61,359 bases of DNA, taken from Candidatus Firestoneibacteriota bacterium. GTDB lineage: Bacteria; Oederibacteriota; Muellerivitia; Muellerivitales; Muellerivitaceae. The DNA lies in NCBI GenBank assembly GCA_013286205.1, contig JABDGD010000012.1, positions 1-61,359 of the forward strand. Direction: 5' to 3'. The stretch's first letter is position 1. Each line of letters starts with the position of its first letter. Of this stretch, positions 43,769 to 52,910 are shown piece after piece. The notes below the pieces were generated by a model, which searched no databases, had not been told where the DNA came from, and saw only the letters and a list, made by a program, of their open reading frames with translations. The position numbers were made by a program, and so were the translations under genes.

Positions 43769-44290
43769 TTAGTTGATCGTCTTGTCGCCAGGGTTCCAGC
43801 CGCAGCCCGTCAATTTGCCGGTTTCAAAAGCCGACAAGGTACGGAGCGTTTCTTCCACGTTACGGCCGACAGCCGTATCGTTCACGGTGGAGTGCTTCAA
43901 GTTGCCTTCCGGATCGATGATGAAAGTACCGCGAAGAGCGATACCCTTTTCTTCAATCAACACGCCGTAGGCGCGGGAAGTCTGGTGGTTCGTGTCCGCC
44001 AAATGGGGGAACTTCAACTTGCCCAAAGTGCTTTCTTGCCAGGCTTTGTGGCTATAAACGCTGTCGGTCGAGGCGGTGATAACTTCAGCGCCGGACTTTT
44101 TGAATTCTTCGTATTTTTCATTGAAGGCTTTGATTTCAGTCGGGCAGACGAAAGTAAAGTCCAGGGGGTAGAAGAACAACACAACCCACTTGCCTTTGTA
44201 GTCTGACAACTTCACTTCTTTAAATTCACCATTCGGCAACAACGCTTGGCCCTGAAAGTCAGGGGCTTTTTGTCCAACTTGAACTGACAT
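43769..44290 (-). CDS. Typical 2-Cys peroxiredoxin (AhpC/Prx)
   Basis: A 173-residue thiol peroxidase that reduces hydrogen and organic peroxides. The peroxidatic cysteine is C49 in FTFVCPTE; the resolving cysteine is C163 in the C-terminal GCGWNPGDKTI. AGGAGG precedes the ATG. The length is slightly short for the class (about 187-200). It lies 91 bp after a Fur/PerR-like regulator gene on the same strand, with its own possible promoter in the gap, a common arrangement for peroxide defence. Confidence 0.95.
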   Translation of the reverse strand: MSVQVGQKAPDFQGQALLPNGEFKEVKLSDYKGKWVVLFFYPLDFTFVCPTEIKAFNEKYEEFKKSGAEVITASTDSVYSHKAWQESTLGKLKFPHLADTNHQTSRAYGVLIEEKGIALRGTFIIDPEGNLKHSTVNDTAVGRNVEETLRTLSAFETGKLTGCGWNPGDKTIN

Positions 44291-44332
44291 AACTGCCTCC
44301 TTTTAATTAAACCACCGCCTCTTTGAGACAGT

Positions 44333-44360
44333 AGTATCCAAATCTTCACCGCCGATTCAA
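44333..44360 (-). promoter_or_regulatory. Putative peroxiredoxin promoter
   Basis: Minus strand TTGAAT (44360-44355) and GATACT (44338-44333), 16 bp apart, 43 bp before the peroxiredoxin ATG. Confidence 0.4.
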
Positions 44361-44381
44361 GACCGGCGGGTAATTCCTTTT

Positions 44382-44852
44382 CTACTTTTGGCCCGTCTTC
44401 GAGTTTTTCTTCTTCGAAGAGCAGTCCGAACAATAACCTTTAAAATGAACCGAATAATCGGTTATTTCGAATTCTTTAGAAGAGGCCTTGGGCACTTTGA
44501 TTTGATTCAAAACCTGGTCCTCTAAATCCACCACCTTGTGACAGCTGATACAGGTTAAATGGTGATGGCGTTCCGTATTGGGATCATAGCGGGCGACTGA
44601 CCCTAAATGCTGAGCCTTATGAATAACGCCCATTTGAACTAAGGTTTCTAGAACACGATAAACGGTGGTACGGGATAGGTCGGGTAAATGATGTGTTACA
44701 TCATCAAAAATTTGATCCGCGGTCGGATGATCCAACCGGCCCGCCAGGGTTTCTAAAACCACCCGGCGCTGTACGGTTAAGGGCACACCTTGCTCGCGGC
44801 AAAGCTTCTCGAAATGATTCATTTTGTCCGTAATGGATTGGTCAGTCTTCAT
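44382..44852 (-). CDS. Fur-family transcriptional regulator, PerR-like
   Basis: A 156-residue Fur-family protein. The winged-helix part contains VPLTVQRRVVLETL, DLSRTTVYRVLETL and the metal-binding HHHLTCISCHKV; a second CxxC (CSDC) near the C-terminus completes the structural zinc site. PerR and Fur cannot be separated with certainty, but the peroxiredoxin gene directly downstream points to PerR. I place the start at ATG 44852 because the sequence further upstream is a promoter; then the mRNA would be almost leaderless. An ATG at 44822 is the alternative. Confidence 0.88.
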   Translation of the reverse strand: MKTDQSITDKMNHFEKLCREQGVPLTVQRRVVLETLAGRLDHPTADQIFDDVTHHLPDLSRTTVYRVLETLVQMGVIHKAQHLGSVARYDPNTERHHHLTCISCHKVVDLEDQVLNQIKVPKASSKEFEITDYSVHFKGYCSDCSSKKKNSKTGQK

Positions 44853-44859
44853 GTTTGGC

Positions 44860-44891
44860 AATCTATTGCAGTTGGTAATAATTGTCAACTA
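44860..44891 (-). promoter_or_regulatory. fur/perR promoter overlapped by a Per-box-like palindrome
   Basis: Minus strand TTGACA (44888-44883), 17-bp spacer, TAGATT (44865-44860). An imperfect palindrome GTTGACAATTATTACCAAC overlaps the -35; its central 15 bases match the B. subtilis Per box at 11 of 15 positions. This suggests self-repression by the encoded regulator. Confidence 0.5.
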
Positions 44892-44905
44892 GTCAAATCA
44901 AATAT

Positions 44906-45901
44906 TTAGGTAAATTTGACGCTCAGTGACACGGGCCTTCGCGAGGTTTTAGGCCACTTTTTTTCAACCGGTTGCCCCAGCCGAACTAAAAACACAGGCT
45001 CTTCTTTGGGAGAAGCTTTAAAAAAATCTAACAGCGGCACATGCGCGGTTTGAAGAGTGATAGGAAGATGAAGCGTCTGAGTTCCCAATTCAATTTCACT
45101 TAAAGTCAAAGCCAACCGGGCATACCAACGACCCGCGTTGAGATAGCTTTCTTTATCAGACGTTTGAACCGTCATTAACACAAAAGCTGGCGCTTCTACT
45201 AAATGACCTTGCCGTAGAAGAACTTGCCGGGCCACTTCTTTCACTTCTTTTTTATAAAACAAATAGCGCAAGACCGCAAACCGGATTTTAACCGAAATCG
45301 GCAGCCCCAAATGGCCCAGTGGAAGCCCATCACCCGCTTCGCTATCAGTTCTAATCCAACGGGCGCCTTCGTCAATCAGATCCTGCCTCAGCGCGCCTTC
45401 ATGCGCCGCATCGTGCAAAAAAGGAATTAACTGTTTTTGAATTACATCTGAATGAAGGACATGCAGCTTTTCGTTCGGCGAAAAAGCGGGGACATTTAAA
45501 AGTCTTTCTAAATGGATCGGTTGAACAGAATTTTCTCGATAAGCGCCCGCGTGTGTCTGCCTTATCAGCAGAGATGGAAAAAGATTTTCCGGCATGGTTT
45601 CACTCATTGGCTTCAACTTTAAGCTCGCCGCCGTATCCGCCCGGGGAAATAGAGACAGTTCTATTTCATAGCCCAGCGCCGGCGCGGCCAAAACCATATT
45701 TTCGATGCAGGCACCCAGCGCCAAATAAAGATCTCTTTGGTGGGGGTCAATCTCATCGGGTCTGACCCTCGGCAGATCGGCTTGAACTTCGATAACACCC
45801 CGCGCGCCATCCACGACAAACTTCCAGGGTTGAGAATTGTAAATTGACGGGGCTAAAACGCCGTATTCTAAAAGCCGCTGGCAAATCCGCTCAAAACCCA
45901 T
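44906..45901 (-). CDS. Acg-like nitroreductase-family protein
   Basis: A 331-residue protein of the Acg/FMN-binding nitroreductase-like group. It begins with LLEYGVLAPSIYNSQPWKF, the FMN-binding start of nitroreductases, followed by DPHQRDLYLALGACIENM and a second half with RQTHAGAYRENSV and NAGRWYARLALT. Such proteins carry two half-domains. The ATG at 45901 is preferred because AGGA lies six bases upstream; ATG 45907 is too close to it. Substrate unknown. Tandem with the regulator gene at 44852 but separated by its promoter. Confidence 0.82.
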   Translation of the reverse strand: MGFERICQRLLEYGVLAPSIYNSQPWKFVVDGARGVIEVQADLPRVRPDEIDPHQRDLYLALGACIENMVLAAPALGYEIELSLFPRADTAASLKLKPMSETMPENLFPSLLIRQTHAGAYRENSVQPIHLERLLNVPAFSPNEKLHVLHSDVIQKQLIPFLHDAAHEGALRQDLIDEGARWIRTDSEAGDGLPLGHLGLPISVKIRFAVLRYLFYKKEVKEVARQVLLRQGHLVEAPAFVLMTVQTSDKESYLNAGRWYARLALTLSEIELGTQTLHLPITLQTAHVPLLDFFKASPKEEPVFLVRLGQPVEKKWPKTSRRPVSLSVKFT

Positions 45902-45981
45902 GAACATTCCTGTAAAAAGTGTTTAAACCCAACCCCATCATAGGAAAAAGTGGCTGTTTCTGTCTTTTTTAACCTGCTACA

Positions 45982-46437
45982 ATGACAAAAATTTTGAGGA
46001 TGGTTGAAGCCTTGTCAGAAGAAAAAGCTGAGATAAAAATGTTAACCCTGGAAGAAGCCAACGCTCTTCTTCCCCAGGTAAGGTCTATTTTGAAGTCCCT
46101 CCGGGATTTACGCGACCGCGTTCTGAGAATTCAAGCTCAGATCGAGATTGAGGAAATGACAGGATTGGGATCCGATGGCCGTTTGACCCCCGCTGCGCAA
46201 AACGCCGTCACGGCTCAAATGGATGAGTTTCAGGTTCATACCAACCAATTTGAGAATTTGCTGGAGGAGCTCTTTCAATTAGGGGCTCATTTGAAGGATT
46301 TAAACCGGGGTTTGATTGATTTTTACAGCCTTCGGGATGAAGAAGTCGTTTTTTTGTGCTGGATTGAAGGCGAATCTGAAATCCAGCATTGGCACACCAT
46401 CGAGGGGGGCTTTCAAAGCCGCCAGTCGCTGGATTAG
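45982..46437 (+). CDS. DUF2203-family protein
   Basis: A protein of up to 151 residues matching DUF2203: LTLEEANALLPQVRSIL, a long helical hairpin, then HLKDLNRGLIDFYSLRDEEVV in parts and CWIEGESEIQHWHTIEGGF. Function unknown. The start is uncertain: TACAAT at 45978-45983 looks like a -10 box, which would move the start to ATG 46000 or TTG 46013 (GAGG at 45996). The gene precedes transketolase by 44 bp. Confidence 0.85.
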   Translation: MTKILRMVEALSEEKAEIKMLTLEEANALLPQVRSILKSLRDLRDRVLRIQAQIEIEEMTGLGSDGRLTPAAQNAVTAQMDEFQVHTNQFENLLEELFQLGAHLKDLNRGLIDFYSLRDEEVVFLCWIEGESEIQHWHTIEGGFQSRQSLD

Positions 46438-46481
46438 ACTCAATCTTCTAAAAGAACCCACCCACAACCAAGGAGAAGTTC

Positions 46482-48485
46482 ATGTCGAAACCCTTTGATG
46501 CCGCCGACCAATCCGCGATTAACACCATCCGTCTTTTAGCCGTCGATGCCACCAGTAAGGCCAACTCGGGCCATCCCGGCATGCCGATGGGCATGGCCCC
46601 GGTCGCTCACGTGCTTTGGAGCCGCCACCTCAAACATTCTCCCTCAAATCCTCATTGGACCGACCGTGACCGTTTTATTCTTTCCGCCGGCCACGGTTCC
46701 ATGCTCATTTATTCCCTATTACATTTACACGGGTATGGTTTGTCTCTGGATGAAATAAAGAATTTCCGTCAATGGGGCAGCAAAACCCCCGGTCATCCGG
46801 AATACGGTCATACGGTCGGTGTGGAAACCACCACCGGTCCTCTAGGCCAGGGTATCGCCACCGCCGTTGGTTTCGCGATGGGCGAGCGCATTTTGGCCGC
46901 CAACTTTGGAAACGATCTGATCAACCATAAAACCTGGGTCATCGCCTCCGATGGCGATTTAGAAGAAGGCGTATCCCACGAAGCCGCTTCCCTGGCCGGT
47001 CACTTAAAGTTGGCCAATCTCAAAGTCATTTATGACGATAACCACATCTCCATTGAAGGCGATACTAATTTAGCTTTTAGCGAAGACGTTTTAAAACGCT
47101 TTGAAGCCTATGGCTGGCATACCCTGCGCGTCACCGACGCCAATGATTTGGACGCCTTGGATAAGGCCTTTACCGAAGCCAGCGCCGAAACAACCCGGCC
47201 GACCATTATCGCGGTTCGTTCGCATATTGGTTACGGCAGCCCCTTGCAGGACAACGCTAAAGTTCACGGCTCCGCTCTTTCCGCTGAAAATGTTCAAAAA
47301 ACCAAAGAGTTTTTTAAATGGCCTCAAGAACCCACTTTTTATATCCCCGAAGACGCCAAGGCTCGCTGCTTAGAGTCTGTGGAAAAAGGAAAAAAAGTCG
47401 AAGCCGAATGGAACGCGAAGCGCGACGCTTATGCCAAGACCAACCCGGATAAGTTCAAACAATTTAACCAGGCTCTCAACAAAGAACTGCCAGCGGACTT
47501 AGATAAAAAATTGCCGGTTTTTGCCGCGGACGAAAAAGGCCTGGCCACCCGTCAGGCTTCTGGCAAAGTGCTCAATGTGATCGCGAAGGAAGTTCCCTTC
47601 TTTCTCGGCGGTTCAGCGGACTTAGCCGGTTCCAACGACACCTTAATCGACAAGGGCGGCGACTTCGCGGCCGACAACTACACCGGAAAAATTTTCCACT
47701 TCGGTATTCGTGAACATGGCATGGCCGCGGCGCTCAACGGCATGGCGCTTCACGGCGGCACCATCGCTTTCGGCGGAACCTTCTTGATGTTTAACGACTA
47801 TATGAAACCCGCTTACCGCTTGGCCCATCTCATGGGAATACAGTCGATCTTTGTGTTTACTCATGACTCGATCGGTCAGGGTGAAGACGGTCCCACTCAC
47901 CAACCGGTGGAAACTTTAGCCGCCATGCGCGCCACGCCGAATGGCTGCGTGCTTCGCCCAGCGGACGCTAACGAAACCGCTTACGCATGGCTGATCGCGA
48001 TGCAGCGTAAAAACGCTCCGACCGCTTTAGTCTTAAGCCGTCAGGCTGTGCCGACTTTTGACCGTACCAAGATGAGCGCCGCTTCTGGCACCTTGAAGGG
48101 GGCTTATACCCTTTCTGAGGCTCAAGGCGGCAAACCCCAGGTAATTTTGATAGGCACTGGTTCTGAAGTTCAATTGGCCGTCAAGGCTCAAGAGCTTTTA
48201 GCCCAAGAAGGTATCGCGGCCCGTGTGGTCAGCGCTCCGTCGTTAGAGTTGTTCGCGTCTCAACCCGCCGCTTACCAAGAAGAAGTTCTGCCTTCTTCTA
48301 TCAAAGCTCGTGTCGTGGTCGAAGCCGCCGCTTCTTTCGGCTGGCACCGCTGGGCAGGCGACAAGGGCAAGTTCGTGACGTTAGACCGCTTTGGCGCCAG
48401 CGCTCCTGGCGGCGTGGCCTTGAAAAACTTAGGCTTTACCGCCGAAAATGTCGTTGCCGCCGCGAAGGAAAGCCTCAAAGGTTAA
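46482..48485 (+). CDS. tkt: Transketolase
   Basis: A 667-residue transketolase, the thiamine-diphosphate enzyme of the pentose phosphate pathway. Visible are [12 protein letters not shown], the ThDP motif [19 protein letters not shown] (Mg2+ and diphosphate), [11 protein letters not shown], and in the second domain [14 protein letters not shown] and [16 protein letters not shown]. Length is typical (about 660). GGAG precedes the ATG by six bases. The other pentose phosphate genes (zwf, opcA, pgl) are 4-6 kb downstream on the opposite strand. Confidence 0.97.
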   Translation: MSKPFDAADQSAINTIRLLAVDATSKANSGHPGMPMGMAPVAHVLWSRHLKHSPSNPHWTDRDRFILSAGHGSMLIYSLLHLHGYGLSLDEIKNFRQWGSKTPGHPEYGHTVGVETTTGPLGQGIATAVGFAMGERILAANFGNDLINHKTWVIASDGDLEEGVSHEAASLAGHLKLANLKVIYDDNHISIEGDTNLAFSEDVLKRFEAYGWHTLRVTDANDLDALDKAFTEASAETTRPTIIAVRSHIGYGSPLQDNAKVHGSALSAENVQKTKEFFKWPQEPTFYIPEDAKARCLESVEKGKKVEAEWNAKRDAYAKTNPDKFKQFNQALNKELPADLDKKLPVFAADEKGLATRQASGKVLNVIAKEVPFFLGGSADLAGSNDTLIDKGGDFAADNYTGKIFHFGIREHGMAAALNGMALHGGTIAFGGTFLMFNDYMKPAYRLAHLMGIQSIFVFTHDSIGQGEDGPTHQPVETLAAMRATPNGCVLRPADANETAYAWLIAMQRKNAPTALVLSRQAVPTFDRTKMSAASGTLKGAYTLSEAQGGKPQVILIGTGSEVQLAVKAQELLAQEGIAARVVSAPSLELFASQPAAYQEEVLPSSIKARVVVEAAASFGWHRWAGDKGKFVTLDRFGASAPGGVALKNLGFTAENVVAAAKESLKG

Positions 48486-48502
48486 TCCGTCTTGATTCAC
48501 AC

Positions 48503-48536
48503 GGCCGTTGGTTATAAAAACCAACGGCCTTTTTTA
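48503..48536 (+). terminator. Intrinsic terminator after transketolase
   Basis: Stem GGCCGTTGGTT/AACCAACGGCC (48503-48513 with 48519-48529), loop ATAAA, followed by six T. Confidence 0.95.
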
Positions 48537-48556
48537 TATCGGCTTAAAGAAATCTC

Positions 48557-49126
48557 GTGATCACAACCACTCACATCATCCTCAACACCGCTTTACTGGG
48601 TTCCAAAAAACATCCCGAACGCAATTGGCCCCTCATTCTGGGATCTATCGTGCCGGATACACCTATGATTTTTTATTTTTTCATGATGGTCTTTTTCAAA
48701 GGCCGTTGGGAAACCATGCGGCACAGCCTCAACGAATACCACTTTCGTCTGCTGTGGGTAGACTGGCTCCACTCCATTCCACTGGCCGTCGCCGGCCTTC
48801 TGATTTGTGCGCTTCTAAAACATGGACCGGCGGCTTACTTCTTTGCCGCCATGGCGCTTCATGACCTGGAAGACCTGCCTTTACACGCCGCCATTGTTCA
48901 CCGGCATTTTTTGCCCTTCAGCAATTACGCTTTTCACAGTCCCATTTCTTACTGGGAACCTCAATATCACGCGAATATCGTCGCCCCCTTAGAATGGCTT
49001 TCGGTCATTATTTGCTCTTACTTCTTATGGAAGCGAAATCTTCATCCCTTCGCGCAAATAGCCCTGTTAATCGTCATCATTTTCCAAGGAGCCTTACTTC
49101 TCTATCTTGGCGGCATTCACTGGTAA
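48557..49126 (+). CDS. Membrane protein, possible metal-dependent hydrolase of the YdjM/DUF457 kind
   Basis: A 189-residue protein with four to five hydrophobic segments. The N-terminus has TTHIILNTALLG and LGSIVPDTPM, and later DWLHS and HDLEDLPLHA; these His/Asp clusters in or near helices recall the YdjM/DUF457 group of membrane-bound hydrolases. The match is partial. It starts with GTG at 48557 with only a weak AAAGAAA upstream, 21 bp after the transketolase terminator. Confidence 0.6.
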   Translation: MITTTHIILNTALLGSKKHPERNWPLILGSIVPDTPMIFYFFMMVFFKGRWETMRHSLNEYHFRLLWVDWLHSIPLAVAGLLICALLKHGPAAYFFAAMALHDLEDLPLHAAIVHRHFLPFSNYAFHSPISYWEPQYHANIVAPLEWLSVIICSYFLWKRNLHPFAQIALLIVIIFQGALLLYLGGIHW

Positions 49127-49196
49127 TACATAAATTTTGACAATCAGCTAAACCATTTTCCAAAGTTTTCTGGATGAACGAACCCCTGAAACCTAA

Positions 49197-49202
49197 TATA
49201 AT
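49197..49202 (+). promoter_or_regulatory. TATAAT -10 box upstream of pilin gene 1
   Basis: A perfect TATAAT at 49197-49202; a matching -35 is not convincing. It would give a leader of about 50 bases before the ATG at 49259, which is preceded by AAGGAA. Confidence 0.35.
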
Positions 49203-49258
49203 CATAAGTAGGTCAACAACTTTTCAACACTCACTTAAAACGTTTCAAAAGGAATTCT

Positions 49259-49714
49259 ATGCTTCGCTTAAGAACAAAAGGTTTTACATTGATTGAACTG
49301 ATGATCGTTGTCGCGATCATTGGTATCTTGGCTGCTATCGCCATCCCGCGTTTCGCCCAAATGTTGGAGAAATCCAAAGAGGGCGCGACCAAGGGAAATA
49401 TCGGCGCGATGAAATCCGCCGCGGAAATTTATTATGGTAACTGGCAAGGCATCTGGCCGACGACTTTGTGGTCTTCGTCCAATTTCACCTTTAGCCAGAA
49501 TCTGGATAACATTCCACTGGTTAAGGTCACGGGCGCTTTTGTTCCCAATTCACCCAGCCCCAGCGGAAACCATATTCTGTATACAGTTATGAACGGCACC
49601 CCCAGCTCTGCCGGCAACGGCTGGGCTTACGACAGCACGGGTGGTTATGTGTTCGTGAACAGCACGACGCACGATTCCTCGAATATGGCTTATTCCTTCT
49701 ACGGTTTCCAATAA
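49259..49714 (+). CDS. Type IV pilin-like protein 1
   Basis: A 151-residue prepilin with a short leader (8 residues, ending KG) and the classic cleavage and methylation site G/FTLIELMIVVAIIGILAAIAIP. The rest (about 30-151) is a small globular pilin head with AAEIYYGN.QG.WPTTL and a C-terminal half rich in Ser and Asn; it closes with MAYSFYGFQ. Could be a type IV pilin or a type II secretion pseudopilin. Strong terminator directly after it. Paralogue at 49960. Confidence 0.9.
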   Translation: MLRLRTKGFTLIELMIVVAIIGILAAIAIPRFAQMLEKSKEGATKGNIGAMKSAAEIYYGNWQGIWPTTLWSSSNFTFSQNLDNIPLVKVTGAFVPNSPSPSGNHILYTVMNGTPSSAGNGWAYDSTGGYVFVNSTTHDSSNMAYSFYGFQ

Positions 49715-49731
49715 GCAAAGACGACTCATCT

Positions 49732-49774
49732 AACTCTGTCCATCGAGGTAAAACCTTTATGGACAGAGTTTTTT
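49732..49774 (+). terminator. Intrinsic terminator after pilin gene 1
   Basis: Stem AACTCTGTCCAT/ATGGACAGAGTT (49732-49743 with 49759-49770), followed by T to 49774. Confidence 0.92.
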
Positions 49775-49959
49775 GATTTCCACAGTTAATCGCCTAACCA
49801 AGCGGACTCTGTACAGACAAACGCATTTTTCAGCCTGATATCGGCCTTAACAAATGCCTTTTTAGCCTTGTCACTATTTTTATATGATGGTCAAATAAAG
49901 ATCGGTGTTAGAGTAGTCTCTTGAATCAGGCAAAAATGTTGAACCCTAAGGACAAATTT

Positions 49960-50415
49960 TTGTTCCGATTAAAACAAAAAGGTTTCACTTTAATTGAGCT
50001 GATGATTGTGGTGGCCATCCTTGCCACCCTAGCCGCTATTGCCATACCTAAATTCACTTTGATCATCGAAAAATCCCGCGAAGGCTCCACTAAAGGCAAC
50101 TTGGGCGCTATCCGCTCCGCTGCCTCTCTTTACTACGGAAACAGCAACGCGGTTTGGCCTACTACGCTTGGCTGCGACCCCAACTTTTCTTTCAGCATTT
50201 ATTTAGGAAATATGCCGCCCGTTGAAGTGACTGGCGTTTTTATTAACGGCGCTCCCAGCCCTTCCGGAACGAATGTCACTTATACTCCCTATCAAATTGC
50301 CCCTACCAGCTCCGGCAATGGGTGGCTTTATGACAGTTCAGCCGGCCACATTTACGTCAACAGCACCGTTCAAGATTCCAAAGGCATTTCTTTTTCTTAC
50401 TACGGGTTTGAATAA
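49960..50415 (+). CDS. Type IV pilin-like protein 2
   Basis: A 151-residue prepilin paralogous to 49259-49714: same leader length, G/FTLIELMIVVAILATLAAIAIP, the SAASLYYGNSNAVWPTTL block and the ending ISFSYYGFE. I set the start at the TTG of 49960: AAGGA lies seven bases upstream and the resulting leader (MFRLKQKG) matches the paralogue (MLRLRTKG) exactly in length. In-frame starts at 49936 (ATG) and 49921 (TTG) would give an unusually long leader. No terminator seen before the next gene. Confidence 0.85.
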   Translation: MFRLKQKGFTLIELMIVVAILATLAAIAIPKFTLIIEKSREGSTKGNLGAIRSAASLYYGNSNAVWPTTLGCDPNFSFSIYLGNMPPVEVTGVFINGAPSPSGTNVTYTPYQIAPTSSGNGWLYDSSAGHIYVNSTVQDSKGISFSYYGFE

Positions 50416-50433
50416 CTCCTCAAAGAATATTTC

Positions 50434-50865
50434 TTGAGACTCTGGTCGCTCCACCCCAAATACCTCGACACCAAAGGACTTCTGGCGCTATGGCGCGAGG
50501 GACTTTTGGCCCAAAAAGTTCTACAGGGCAAAACTAAAGGCTATCGTAACCATCCCCAGCTGGAACGATTCAAAATCCATGTTTTTCCACAAAAAGCGAT
50601 AGGCCGTTATTTATTAGCCGTATGGGAAGAAGCCCATCGGCGGGGATATTCTTTTGATAAAAACAAAGTTAAAAACGCCATCAAACCAATTGGCGTCACG
50701 AGGGTCACTTCGGGGCAAATAAAGTACGAGTGGAAACACTTAAGAAAAAAACTAAAGAAGCGGGATCCGCAGCGGCTGCGTCTTTACGGCAAAACCCACA
50801 TACCGAAAACTCATCCATCATTCCGAAAAATTCCGGGGCCTATCGCTTCGTGGGAAAAAGTTTAA
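50434..50865 (+). CDS. Pyrimidine dimer DNA glycosylase-like protein
   Basis: A 143-residue protein of the pyrimidine dimer excision family related to T4 endonuclease V. The start MRLWSLHPKYLDTKGLLALW and the following EGLLAQKVLQGKTKGYRNHP match the family; a basic, lysine-rich second half follows. It would remove UV photoproducts by glycosylase/AP-lyase action. Start TTG at 50434, weak ribosome site. The 3' end overlaps the convergent pgl gene by 26 bp. Confidence 0.8.
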   Translation: MRLWSLHPKYLDTKGLLALWREGLLAQKVLQGKTKGYRNHPQLERFKIHVFPQKAIGRYLLAVWEEAHRRGYSFDKNKVKNAIKPIGVTRVTSGQIKYEWKHLRKKLKKRDPQRLRLYGKTHIPKTHPSFRKIPGPIASWEKV

Positions 50866-51703
50866 TTTGTTTTTTTAATTTGGCAGCCGCGGCGGCATCC
50901 AGCGCGAAAATCAGCCGGCCGGATTCAGGCCTCAAGTACTGTATGGGATAGCGGGGCGGCTCAGACGGCCCATTGACCACTTCTTTTAACCGGTCCGCCT
51001 TTTTCGCGCCTTCCATTAAAGCCACCAGAAGGCGGGCGTTGTTCAAAACCGGGAAAGTCAGTGAGACTCTGTCTTTCTTTTCCGAGTCTACGAAATAACC
51101 CACGACCCACTTATCCATCTCATTCACTTGAGGCATTCCGGGAAAAAGACTGGCTGTATGCCCGTCGTCTCCCATTCCCATCAACGCCAAATCAAAGCGG
51201 GGCATGATATTCTCCCCAAAAAACTTCCGCAGTTTCATTTCATAGGCCGAAGCCGCTTTTTCAACCGGCAAAGAACCGTTCGTCATGGGAAAAACCTGTT
51301 CTTTGGGCACAGGGACTTTGGACAATAAATTTTCCTGGGTCATGCGGTAATTACTCGTCGCGTCCGTAAAAGTAACGTGTCTTTCGTCCACCCAGAATAC
51401 AAAAGTTCTATCCCAGGGAATCAATGAAAAATAGGGTTCTTCAGATAAATGCTGAAAAAGACCCTTGGGCGTGGAACCGCCCGACAGAGCCACCACAAAC
51501 CGTCCCCGTTCTGTCACCGCAGCCCGGGCCGTTTGCATAAACAAATGGGCGGTTTCCTCGATGAGAATTTCGGGGGTCGCGTGAATTTTAATCTCAGGAG
51601 TAAAAGGCACCGCTCTGTTTTTCGAAGCCCGGGGAGCGGACGCCTTTTTACTTTTTTTGATTTTGATCTTTATTACTTTTTTGGGCTTTTTTGCTTTTTT
51701 CAT
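50840..51703 (-). CDS. pgl: 6-phosphogluconolactonase with basic N-terminal tail
   Basis: A 287-residue lactonase of the oxidative pentose phosphate pathway. Family motifs: VALSGGSTPKGLF, VDERHV, and MGMGDDGHTASLFPG. Residues 1-30 form an additional tail with some 15 Lys/Arg, not found in typical members (about 230-260 residues). GAGG precedes the ATG at 51703. It follows opcA by 85 bp on the same strand, with a hairpin in the gap, and completes the set zwf-opcA-pgl. Confidence 0.93.
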   Translation of the reverse strand: MKKAKKPKKVIKIKIKKSKKASAPRASKNRAVPFTPEIKIHATPEILIEETAHLFMQTARAAVTERGRFVVALSGGSTPKGLFQHLSEEPYFSLIPWDRTFVFWVDERHVTFTDATSNYRMTQENLLSKVPVPKEQVFPMTNGSLPVEKAASAYEMKLRKFFGENIMPRFDLALMGMGDDGHTASLFPGMPQVNEMDKWVVGYFVDSEKKDRVSLTFPVLNNARLLVALMEGAKKADRLKEVVNGPSEPPRYPIQYLRPESGRLIFALDAAAAAKLKKQIKLFPTKR

Positions 51704-51751
51704 TGGCAGCCTCTCTGGGAACGTCTACAGAAAAATATTTGAGTTGGTTTT

Positions 51752-51772
51752 GCCCCGCTTGATGAGCGGGGC
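51752..51772 (-). promoter_or_regulatory. Hairpin between opcA and pgl without a T tract
   Basis: Stem GCCCCGCT/AGCGGGGC (51752-51759 with 51765-51772) and a 5-base loop. No T run follows on the minus strand, so readthrough into pgl is likely; it may be an mRNA processing or stabilising element. Confidence 0.5.
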
Positions 51773-51788
51773 GGGTTGTCCAAACGGA

Positions 51789-52910
51789 TTACGCTTTGCC
51801 TTTATCCTCAAGGGACATATCCGGGTGCACCAGAATCGTTCCCACCATTTGCAGTGTTTTTTTCCAAACTGGATCGGCCTCAAAATGCTTGAGCCCGATC
51901 GCCAAAACATCATCCGAATGAAGATGTTCGAACGTTACCACTCTGGAAAAGGCCAGCTCATGATTAATTTCAGAACGAACAATAACTTGATGGGGGTCTT
52001 CGTCCCGGGCCACGGTAAAAATCGCCGGCTGTTCGCCTTCGGTCACGATCCCTACGGCGAAAATACGATCCGCTCTTTCATCAGGCGCCGGAATCGGCTT
52101 CAATAAGACTTCCACCGGTCCTTTGGGGCCCTCAAACATAATCGGTTTGGATAAATCGTTCATTCTCGGCTGGTGATGCCGCCAGCCCAATTGGGCTCCC
52201 AGCCAAGCGGCCAAATAAAGGCTGCGCAGGGGTGTGCTCCCCTCACCATACTCGATCGTGACTTGTTTGATATCTTTTAAATATTTGGACCAATCTCCGT
52301 CAAAAAGTTCAGCCACTAAAGCCTGCCACCGCTGAATGCGGATCCAATTCATATCCGCCAGATTGGTCTTGGGGTAGCGTTTATTCCAGAAGGCGGCCAA
52401 CCGGGCCACGGATTGAATGGGGTCTTTAAACTTTGAGGAATCCACCCAGACCCGGCTTAATTGAGACGCCATGTTCTCAAAGAAAGGACTGTAGTAAGGC
52501 AAATCACCAGTCCACCAAAACTCAACCGGCACATCCGGAACCAAAATGGAAAAAGCGAAGCCATAAAGGTTTTCGATCACTTCTTTTTGCGCAACCAGCT
52601 TCACCATATCGCAGCAAACCCGTTTTTCCGGATCCGCCCAGGACAAACAACGGCCGCTAACGTAATAACGGAGGGGTGCTTCTGTCGTATCCGCGGCGGG
52701 GCGGACCAAAATATAACGTCCCGGATGGTACTGCATCATGTCACCCAAAATACCCTCAACACGGTAGCCGTCCTCGTGATCGGAAGCGTAAGCCACCAAA
52801 TTGGTCGTATAAATACGCTTAATCCCCGAAAGTTGGGTTTGCGTATCACCCTTTTCCAGCCAAAGACCGGTTAAGTCTCTTTCGATGTTTTGAGCGCTGG
52901 GAGCGTTCAT
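51789..52910 (-). CDS. opcA: Glucose-6-phosphate dehydrogenase assembly protein OpcA
   Basis: A 373-residue OpcA homologue, known from cyanobacteria and actinobacteria as an activator of glucose-6-phosphate dehydrogenase under redox control. Recognisable parts are TTNLVAYASD near the start, RPAADT, the central DLPYYSPFFENMASQLSRVWVDS segment (in pieces) and the TPLRSLYLAAWLGAQLGW block. I prefer the ATG at 52910, preceded by GGAG, to an in-frame start at 52931. It overlaps the zwf stop by ATGA, so the two are coupled. Confidence 0.9.
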   Translation of the reverse strand: MNAPSAQNIERDLTGLWLEKGDTQTQLSGIKRIYTTNLVAYASDHEDGYRVEGILGDMMQYHPGRYILVRPAADTTEAPLRYYVSGRCLSWADPEKRVCCDMVKLVAQKEVIENLYGFAFSILVPDVPVEFWWTGDLPYYSPFFENMASQLSRVWVDSSKFKDPIQSVARLAAFWNKRYPKTNLADMNWIRIQRWQALVAELFDGDWSKYLKDIKQVTIEYGEGSTPLRSLYLAAWLGAQLGWRHHQPRMNDLSKPIMFEGPKGPVEVLLKPIPAPDERADRIFAVGIVTEGEQPAIFTVARDEDPHQVIVRSEINHELAFSRVVTFEHLHSDDVLAIGLKHFEADPVWKKTLQMVGTILVHPDMSLEDKGKA

